A DNA stretch of 64,000 nt from Panorpa germanica (Eukaryota > Arthropoda > Insecta > Mecoptera > Panorpidae). The stretch is from the NCBI GenBank assembly GCA_963678705.1, contig OY783214.1, positions 11,718,001-11,782,000 on the forward strand, in the 5' to 3' direction. Shown here in pieces: positions 62,895 to 64,000 of the stretch. The position numbers and the translations under genes are program-made. Within the stretch, counting starts at the first letter, position 1, and each line of letters begins with the position of its first letter. The notes beneath the pieces were generated by a model. The model was not told where the DNA came from. It searched no databases and saw nothing but the letters and a program-made list of their open reading frames with translations.

Positions 62895-64000
62895 TTATTA
62901 ATGTTCAAATTTGGTTTTATTATTTAATGTTGTATCACAGTGTACGAGGAATATATGCGAATTGTCTGCCACATTGCTATCGACTTTAGTTCTTTGTACG
63001 CCGTATAAAACGATGCTGTATTCATAGCTCATAGTTGTCTTAAAATTTTCTTTATACTTTGTGATCTCACTAAATAATTATAATCTATAAATCTAATAAT
63101 CTTTTATTAATTTATTTAGGGGTTATAATAAAAGAATGTCTACAAAATAAATTCAAAATTAATTACCAGTAGATATTGCTCTTAATTGATAACTTGACAC
63201 GATCATTCCGCGTCAATGATTTTGAACAAACTTTCTCTGATAATAAATCTACGCCAATATAAACCAAAAATCTGGGGCAAGGTTATTAATAACATCTCAA
63301 AAAATATGACGATACAGTAACCCTTAACCCTTACTGTAGCCTGTCATTTGATGCCACATCGTATCCGATGCCCAAACACAGTCAGATGACATTAAAGGAC
63401 TTGTTTGGGGATGATTAATGAATATAGCAGCTATACCAGGGTATTCAACCCTTGCGTTCTTTAGGTTTCTCAAAGTGTAAGACTTGGGTGTCATCAAAAA
63501 TTGTAGCAGAATGCTAAATACATATTTAATAACATTAATTATTTACAAAGTGTTTTACAATTTTATTAATCTATTTCTATTTCTAGACTAATCTATAAAA
63601 TTATTAGATTAGTCGATTTTCTTATTTGTTGTCTTGTGTAAGGAAATGTGAGTAAAAAAATCCTACTTTGTGTTGTGTAGCATATACTTAGAGAATTCTG
63701 TCTTTCGGTAGTCTAAAGTTTTTATTGTGCTGTAAAATTTTTGTGTTTGCAATTTCATTATGGTTTTGATGTGTACCAAAGTTTCTTCATGTCGTCATGT
63801 AGAGCTGTAGTAATAGCTGAATACTCGAATAAGAGTTTTATTTCATTTGAAGTAAAACGGTTCGTTCGACAACATAATGCTTGAGAGTATTGAAGAACTG
63901 GCATCTGGGTACCTAGGTACTAGGTAGTTTTAGGTTTACATCTCAGATTAGCGCTATATTTTTTTGGTTTTGACATTTTCTTATATAGTTATTAAGCGTA
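62895..64000. other. No gene seen
   Basis: AT-rich sequence with no recognisable element. Confidence 0.5.

Overview
The window is AT-rich, intron-rich animal DNA, most likely from an insect. Three things point there: spliced coding exons with GT-AG borders separated by long introns; (TA)n and (CA)n microsatellites; and a transposon load (jockey/I-type gag, Helitron-like arrays, tRNA-derived SINEs, pogo/Tigger and many small inverted-repeat elements) typical of hemimetabolous insects. The order is not proven by the sequence. There is no bacterial-style operon, CRISPR array, rRNA or convincing functional tRNA.

One host gene can be assembled with confidence. It lies on the minus strand and spans about 22.8-48.7 kb in five coding exons (48123-48704, 31612-31731, 29979-30119, 24503-24656, 22802-23088). 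All splice phases match. The predicted protein has 427 residues: signal peptide, a cysteine-free Ser/Thr/Lys-rich stretch, then a compact ten-cysteine domain with an N-glycosylation site. It should be a secreted protein. Its first intron is about 16.4 kb. Two further isolated exon-like segments (plus strand 2404-2452; minus strand 55260-55328) may belong to other transcripts.

Layout: 1-6.4 kb, non-coding with a 150-bp dispersed repeat at the edge, a SINE relic and a hairpin-centred MITE. 6.58-8.34 kb, a complete-looking retroposed element that encodes only a zinc-knuckle gag protein, with poly(A) and a 13-bp target duplication. 12.8-14.1 kb, a decayed pogo/Tigger transposon with a 32-bp repeat at its end and a broken transposase N-terminus. 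22.8-48.7 kb, the secreted-protein gene, whose introns hold SINEs, MITEs, purine-rich repeats and a Helitron fragment. 55.76-61.51 kb, a head-to-tail tandem array of three Helitron-like elements, the largest 4.2 kb and built from internally repeated modules. 62.37-62.89 kb, a foldback element with a 140-bp insertion flanked by TA. The rest is AT-rich sequence where I see no gene.

The strongest candidates for a second look are the gag-only retroelement, the Helitron tandem array and the cysteine-rich secreted gene with its unusual cysteine-free N-terminal exon.
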